Source: Cyclobacteriaceae bacterium (GTDB taxonomy: Bacteria > Bacteroidota > Bacteroidia > Cytophagales > Cyclobacteriaceae). Taken from it: a DNA stretch of 11,250 bases. A program made the position numbers and the translations under genes. Shown here one piece after another: positions 7,403 through 11,250 of this stretch. Every line of letters starts with the position of its first letter. The first letter of the stretch is position 1. The notes under the pieces are model-generated. The model worked only from the letters and a program-made list of their open reading frames with translations, did no database searches and was not told where the DNA came from. The stretch lies in assembly GCA_009885605.1 (NCBI GenBank), contig VFKK01000317.1, positions 1 to 11,250 of the forward strand, written 5' to 3'.

Positions 7403-7433
7403 TATAAGCTTATACTCATAAAAAAATAATATG
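7403..7433. promoter_or_regulatory. putative LysR-type operator between lysR and sbtA
   Basis: The 86-base divergent gap holds a perfect 12-bp palindrome TATAAGCTTATA (7403-7414). Three bases on is a second dyad, CATA (7417-7420) and TATG (7430-7433) separated by nine bases. LysR-family regulators usually bind a strong dyad near their own promoter plus weaker adjacent half-sites leading toward the target promoter. The arrangement fits that pattern, but AT-rich dyads of this size are not rare. No convincing full promoter for either gene could be assigned. Confidence 0.45.
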
Positions 7434-7474
7434 TTTTACTTTTTTTTCAACAAATCCAACTTCATCTTTGCATC

Positions 7475-8434
7475 ATGGATTTTCAAATACTTCTAAACAA
7501 CCTCACTAATCCAAGCTTGCTCTTTTTCGTGTTGGGCATTTTGGCAGTCAGATTAAAAAGTGATTTGGAGATTCCTCCTACGAGTGCCAAGTTTATAGCA
7601 CTCTACCTCATGCTTTCAATTGGCTTCAAAGGGGGGCAGGAATTGTCTCACAGCGAGTTTAATCTGGGTATACTCGGTGCTTTGGCATTTGGAATAATTA
7701 TTTCTGCAGTGATTCCTTTCTATACTTTTTTTCTCCTGAAGAAAAGACTTGGAACTGCTAATGCCGCTGCGATATCAGCTGCTTACGGTTCTATCAGTGC
7801 GGTGACATTTGTGGCAGCTGTTTCATTTCTGGATCTTCAGGGACAGACTTTTGGCGGACATATGGTTGCAGTGATGGCTTTGATGGAAGCGCCGGCCATC
7901 ATTTCGGGTGTGATTTTATTGGAGAAATATTCGGAGAAGAAGTCCCAAGGAGGGAAAAGGGAAGTCATTTTGCATGCTTTTACCAACGGGAGTGTACTTC
8001 TGATTTTAGGAAGTCTGGTGATTGGATTGATTGCTGATGAAAAACAGGCAGAAGGAATCAAGCCCTTTGTTACTGATATTTTTAAAGGATTTTTGGCTGT
8101 ATTCCTGCTAGATATGGGAATCTCAAGCGGGAGAAAGCTAAAAAGCTTTTTCAAATACGGATATTTCTCAAGTGTTTTTGCAATCCTCGTTCCCTTGTTT
8201 AACGGATGTGTAGTGGCGTTCCTGAGTTTTTGGATTAGTCCCGAGGCTGGTGATCGGTTTATTTTTGCGATTTTGGCAGCAAGCGCCTCTTACATAGCTG
8301 TACCTGCTGCTATGAAGCTGGCAAACCCTGAAGCTGATGAAGGCTTATACATTCCCATGGCTCTTGCGATCACTTTTCCATTCAATCTCACCGTTGGAAT
8401 GCCTGTTTACTGGATAATCATTCAATATTTTTAA
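7475..8434 (+). CDS. sbtA: SbtA-type sodium-dependent bicarbonate transporter
   Basis: Inner-membrane permease of 319 residues, predicted to import bicarbonate together with sodium. The hydrophobic profile shows about ten membrane segments in two halves (first half about 12-150, second about 172-317) separated by a charged cytoplasmic loop (EKYSEKKSQGGKREV, 150-164). Family-like stretches are LYLMLSIGFKGGQEL (43-57), AAISAAYGSISAVTFVAAVSF (98-118), LLDMGISSGRKL (211-222) and ASASYIAVPAAMKLANPEADEG (269-290), the last two being the repeat counterparts. It is slightly shorter than the cyanobacterial proteins. No gene for the SbtB PII-like partner is adjacent and no carboxysome or RuBisCO gene is in view, so uptake probably serves carboxylases such as acetyl-CoA or pyruvate carboxylase rather than carbon fixation. 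The gene is divergent from its likely LysR regulator. Its TAA overlaps the TAA of the next gene on the opposite strand. Confidence 0.9.
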   Translation: MDFQILLNNLTNPSLLFFVLGILAVRLKSDLEIPPTSAKFIALYLMLSIGFKGGQELSHSEFNLGILGALAFGIIISAVIPFYTFFLLKKRLGTANAAAISAAYGSISAVTFVAAVSFLDLQGQTFGGHMVAVMALMEAPAIISGVILLEKYSEKKSQGGKREVILHAFTNGSVLLILGSLVIGLIADEKQAEGIKPFVTDIFKGFLAVFLLDMGISSGRKLKSFFKYGYFSSVFAILVPLFNGCVVAFLSFWISPEAGDRFIFAILAASASYIAVPAAMKLANPEADEGLYIPMALAITFPFNLTVGMPVYWIIIQYF

Positions 8435-8853
8435 ACAGGGAAGTTTTCCTTGCTAAGGAACTTTGCCTTTTCTTCTGGAGTCGGAATTCGGCAGGTGCTT
8501 TTCTTGCCAAACCAACGATATCGATTTTTTCCAATAAAATCATAGGCCGGATCACGGAGCGATTTTGGAAGAAAAATAAGGGGATAAAAAATGGGCCAAA
8601 AGCCGGAAAGCCTCCGGGCTATTTTTAAGGCAGCAGTACTTTTGTAAAAGATCTTCCCGTTTTCAAATAGTACAAGGCTATCAAGATAATCCTCATCAAC
8701 ATTGTGAACGGACAGGACGGCTTTGCTAAATGAATCCTGCAATGCTCCCACGAGAAATTTGTTGTGGGGATCCCTTTTGATAATGAAATCTATGGAAGCA
8801 TTGCAGAGGTTGCAGACACCGTCAAAGAAGACGATGGATTTGGATTGGCTCAT
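8431..8853 (-). CDS. DCC-family thiol-disulfide oxidoreductase (DUF393)
   Basis: A 140-residue protein of the DCC family, predicted to adopt a thioredoxin-like fold. The family-defining DxxCxxC motif is present as DGVCNLCN (11-18; Asp11, Cys14, Cys17). The usual later elements are also seen: ALQDSFSK (37-44), STAALKIARRLSGFWP (72-87), DPAYDFIGKNRYRWFGK (101-117) and a terminal CRIPTPEE (121-128) with a third Cys. It has no signal peptide, so a cytoplasmic location is expected. The ATG overlaps the TGA of the upstream surface-protein gene in an ATGA tetranucleotide, indicating an operon and probable translational coupling. Its stop shares the TTAA tetranucleotide with the convergent sbtA stop. 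Biochemical function in this family is poorly defined and the redox role is inferred from the CxxC. Confidence 0.93.
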   Translation of the reverse strand: MSQSKSIVFFDGVCNLCNASIDFIIKRDPHNKFLVGALQDSFSKAVLSVHNVDEDYLDSLVLFENGKIFYKSTAALKIARRLSGFWPIFYPLIFLPKSLRDPAYDFIGKNRYRWFGKKSTCRIPTPEEKAKFLSKENFPV

Positions 8854-11250
8854 TTAAGAAGCTGGATGGTTCCCTTAAGGCTTTGTTCCTTTTTTGCAGG
8901 GTCCAACACATCAAACTGAACCTTGCCTGAATAGTAATAAGTGCCCGCAGGAAGCTCATTTCCATTTTTATCTCTTCCGTCCCAACGAATGAAAACATCG
9001 TTTTCAGTGGATTCCAAGCTATTGTATGAGAATACTTCAACTCCCCATCTATTGACGATGAAGATTTCAACTCCCAGAACAAATCTTGGACATTCAGAGA
9101 AGGGATTATCAAAGGCCATGAAGGTTTCGTTCAGACCGTCTCCATTGGGAGTGAATGCGTTTGGAAGAATGTATTTGGGACAATTGTCCACACAAACCAC
9201 GTTGCTTGGCTCACTTTCATTACCTGATCTGTCGACAGCAGTAATGTAGTAGCAACCTCTGTAATTTGGCAAATTGTTTATTCTCGTTTCAATTTCCAAA
9301 GCTGAAAGCTCCGCGATCAGTTCGAATTGCCCTTCTTCTCCGTCAGCAGTGAAATACAATTTGTAACCGCTGAGCTCGTCGTCACAATTGCCGGAGAAAT
9401 TCGGTTTCCAGCTGAGGTCATGGTAATAGGTGTTCACATTACATGCTACCTCTGAAAGATATTCTTCGCAGACCGGACCTTCGAACGTGATGACGGGCGG
9501 ACATGGTAGTCGGTTGTCATCAGGTTTAGCGCAGACGATCTGTGATTTATTTTCCAAAGGATAGATTAGCCCTGTAATATTGTATGCTCCCTTACTCACG
9601 ACGTAGTAGCAATATTCAATTTCTTTTTTCAGCGGAATTCCGTTTGAACTTCCATCATCGAAATATTTGAATCCTGCCTGAGTCACATCGACTTCAGCGA
9701 TTTTTACAAAAGTATTGGCATCAGCAGCCGCAGCGTCAGTTCGATTTCGATAGACGTCGTGCTTGTATTGAGAAATTGAATTGTTCCATGGAACTGTGAA
9801 TGTCCAATTCAATTCAATGGCCTCATTAATAATTGTTGGTTCCAATCTCACCGAAGAAGCTGAGGAAGAAGTGTCAATCTTGAGGTTGTTATCAAGTAAT
9901 ACAACCCGATAGTTGTACACCAGATTTTCGGTATTCAGGGATTTGTCAGTAAATAACGTGTCTTTGGTAACTCCCAGGGAAATTCTGCCCTGACTTCCCG
10001 TAAAGCCGTTATTGCGTATCAATTCATAACTATAAGGTCCCGGAAACTGGGTTTTGTCGATGTCATAAGGAGGGGTCCATTTGACAAAAATCTGCCCATT
10101 CACAGGGTCCGTAGCCTCAACACTTACATTGGTTATGATCGGAACGTCTACATCTATTGTGACACAGATTTCATCCGACACTATACTTTCTCCGGCTCTT
10201 GGTTGAGGATAAGCTGCCACTAAACGATAGCAATACGTATTGCCGGGTGCCAAACCTTCTCCACCATTCAAATCTTTAAAACTAAACGTCGCCATGTCGG
10301 TAGTTCCGATTAGTTCATATCCGGGTCTGATTCCCGTTTCGCAGGAATCTGGCTCATAAGGATCAGAATTTATTCTTCTCCAAATCTGCATTTCAGTGGC
10401 TGAATTGGCACACACATATGGATCCCAATTGAGCTCCACTGACCTTCCTTCCTTCTGTTCTATTTCATCAAAAACCGGTGGTGGTCCAATTATTTTTATT
10501 TTCCAGGTTTTGATATCCACCAACTTAGGTCCGGAACTAGGCTGATCAGTGATTCTCACCCGGACTTCATATTCTCGGGCACGGACATGATTGCAGACCG
10601 TTTGCCATGTGAAATTGACTATTCCCGGACTCGGCTGGAATTTGCTCAAAGGCAAATAGGACGCCGGGGAGGTGGTGATTTCCATCGGCTCCCCAAAAAT
10701 CTCAATTTTGACAGGGTCTCCATCAGGGTCTTCACCTTGGATAATATCTTTAATCAGGGTGCCAGCAACGACGCAAAGATCAGGTGGTAAAATCAGTTCA
10801 GGTCGCCGGTTATTCGAATTTTCGATGATAATCTGCATGTCTCGGACGACAAATCCGATTAGCACCCATTTCCCGTCTAATTTTCGATATTCCTTGATTT
10901 TAAAAGCAACATTGAACTGGCCTGCGGTCCCTGGAGCGTCCCAAACCAGATCTCCAAAAATGGGATCCAGTGTTAAAAATGGAGGTGTTGATCCATCCTC
11001 CTGCTTGAAACTGAATTCTGAGGTAGCCGGGCTTCTATAGTTATTTACTGGTCTTTGGAAAGCTTGCTTGGGCACATCCATTTCGTAAGCCAAGCTATCT
11101 CCATCCGGGTCGTAGGCGCCAGGATTATGAATGTAGCGGACGTTAATAGCACCGTTATCTACTGGCGGAATGGTCAAAACAGGTGAATTGTTTACTCCGA
11201 TGAAAGGGTCAATGGTGATCTGAGTTTCAACATAAAAAGGAGTGTCAACA
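8850..11250 (-). CDS. large T9SS type B secreted surface protein, 5' end outside window (partial)
   Basis: The frame is open to the right edge, so the start and signal peptide are not visible; 799 residues can be read. A TTG at 11177 is not the start, because coding sequence typical of the family (FYVETQITIDPF, then PPVDNG) continues upstream of it. Order from the visible N-terminus: a conserved module with HNPGAYDPDGDSLAY (encoded around 11120-11080) and a second acidic EDPDGDPV stretch (around 10730-10715), resembling cadherin- or Ig-like calcium-binding segments; then about four fibronectin III-like domains (about 10490-9183); then a 110-residue type B C-terminal sorting domain (8853-9182) with LPNAFTPNGDGLNETF, NRWGVEVF, WDGRDKNGNELPAGTYYY and a final KGTIQLLK. 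The last domain directs export through the type IX secretion system and surface attachment, as in gliding-motility-associated proteins. Sixteen cysteines are visible. A role as adhesin or matrix protein is inference. It is cotranscribed with the DCC gene. Confidence 0.93.
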   Translation of the reverse strand, partial: VDTPFYVETQITIDPFIGVNNSPVLTIPPVDNGAINVRYIHNPGAYDPDGDSLAYEMDVPKQAFQRPVNNYRSPATSEFSFKQEDGSTPPFLTLDPIFGDLVWDAPGTAGQFNVAFKIKEYRKLDGKWVLIGFVVRDMQIIIENSNNRRPELILPPDLCVVAGTLIKDIIQGEDPDGDPVKIEIFGEPMEITTSPASYLPLSKFQPSPGIVNFTWQTVCNHVRAREYEVRVRITDQPSSGPKLVDIKTWKIKIIGPPPVFDEIEQKEGRSVELNWDPYVCANSATEMQIWRRINSDPYEPDSCETGIRPGYELIGTTDMATFSFKDLNGGEGLAPGNTYCYRLVAAYPQPRAGESIVSDEICVTIDVDVPIITNVSVEATDPVNGQIFVKWTPPYDIDKTQFPGPYSYELIRNNGFTGSQGRISLGVTKDTLFTDKSLNTENLVYNYRVVLLDNNLKIDTSSSASSVRLEPTIINEAIELNWTFTVPWNNSISQYKHDVYRNRTDAAAADANTFVKIAEVDVTQAGFKYFDDGSSNGIPLKKEIEYCYYVVSKGAYNITGLIYPLENKSQIVCAKPDDNRLPCPPVITFEGPVCEEYLSEVACNVNTYYHDLSWKPNFSGNCDDELSGYKLYFTADGEEGQFELIAELSALEIETRINNLPNYRGCYYITAVDRSGNESEPSNVVCVDNCPKYILPNAFTPNGDGLNETFMAFDNPFSECPRFVLGVEIFIVNRWGVEVFSYNSLESTENDVFIRWDGRDKNGNELPAGTYYYSGKVQFDVLDPAKKEQSLKGTIQLLK

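Noticed and set aside
8402..8439. Inverted repeat CCTGTTTA / TAAACAGG flanking the sbtA stop
   Set aside because: The eight-base arms are separated by a 22-base loop and no T run follows on either strand, so it is a poor terminator; coincidence is likely.
8822..9112. A 96-codon minus-strand frame overlapping the DCC start and the sorting domain
   Set aside because: It reads the same strand in another frame through two well-supported genes and has no recognisable domain.

Overview
The window looks like chromosomal DNA from a Bacteroidota bacterium, most likely order Cytophagales. Three things point there. A long cell-surface protein ends in a type B sorting domain of the type IX secretion system (T9SS), which is confined to this phylum. 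None of the complete genes has a recognisable Shine-Dalgarno sequence, which is typical of the phylum. Several upstream regions carry a TAnnTTTG-like -7 element. Base composition is moderate and even, and I see no transposase, integrase, phage gene, tRNA, rRNA or CRISPR array. The family or genus is inference only.

Layout, left to right. Positions 59-1276 (+) encode phosphoglycerate kinase. It converges on a secreted endonuclease/exonuclease/phosphatase-family hydrolase (1307-2167, -) through a perfect 20-bp inverted-repeat terminator that contains both stop codons. A long-form flavin reductase-family protein (2229-3122, +) diverges from the hydrolase and converges on sppA (3157-4923, -), a membrane-anchored signal peptide peptidase. 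sppA and folK (4993-5481, +; folate biosynthesis) diverge from a 21-bp perfect palindrome that looks like a two-way promoter or operator. folK converges on fabD (5515-6390, -; malonyl-CoA:ACP transacylase). Behind fabD on the same strand is a CbbR/CcmR-like LysR regulator (6465-7388, -), which diverges from an SbtA-type sodium-dependent bicarbonate transporter (7475-8434, +) across an 86-bp gap holding an AT-rich palindrome. The right end carries a two-gene minus-strand unit. Its upstream gene is the large T9SS type B surface protein (8850 to beyond 11250; its 5' end is outside the window). Its downstream gene is a small DCC-family thiol-disulfide oxidoreductase (8431-8853). The two are joined by an ATGA stop/start overlap.

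Functionally this is mostly housekeeping: glycolysis, folate, fatty acid synthesis and membrane proteolysis. Two accessory modules stand out. One is a bicarbonate-uptake transporter with its own LysR regulator, beside fabD, whose substrate malonyl-CoA is made by a bicarbonate-consuming step. The other is the surface-protein/DCC pair. Gene packing is tight: three convergent junctions and the right-hand operon use overlapping or shared signals. I do not see convincing evidence of a wholly new system; the most testable leads are the lysR-sbtA intergenic region and the surface-protein/DCC coupling.
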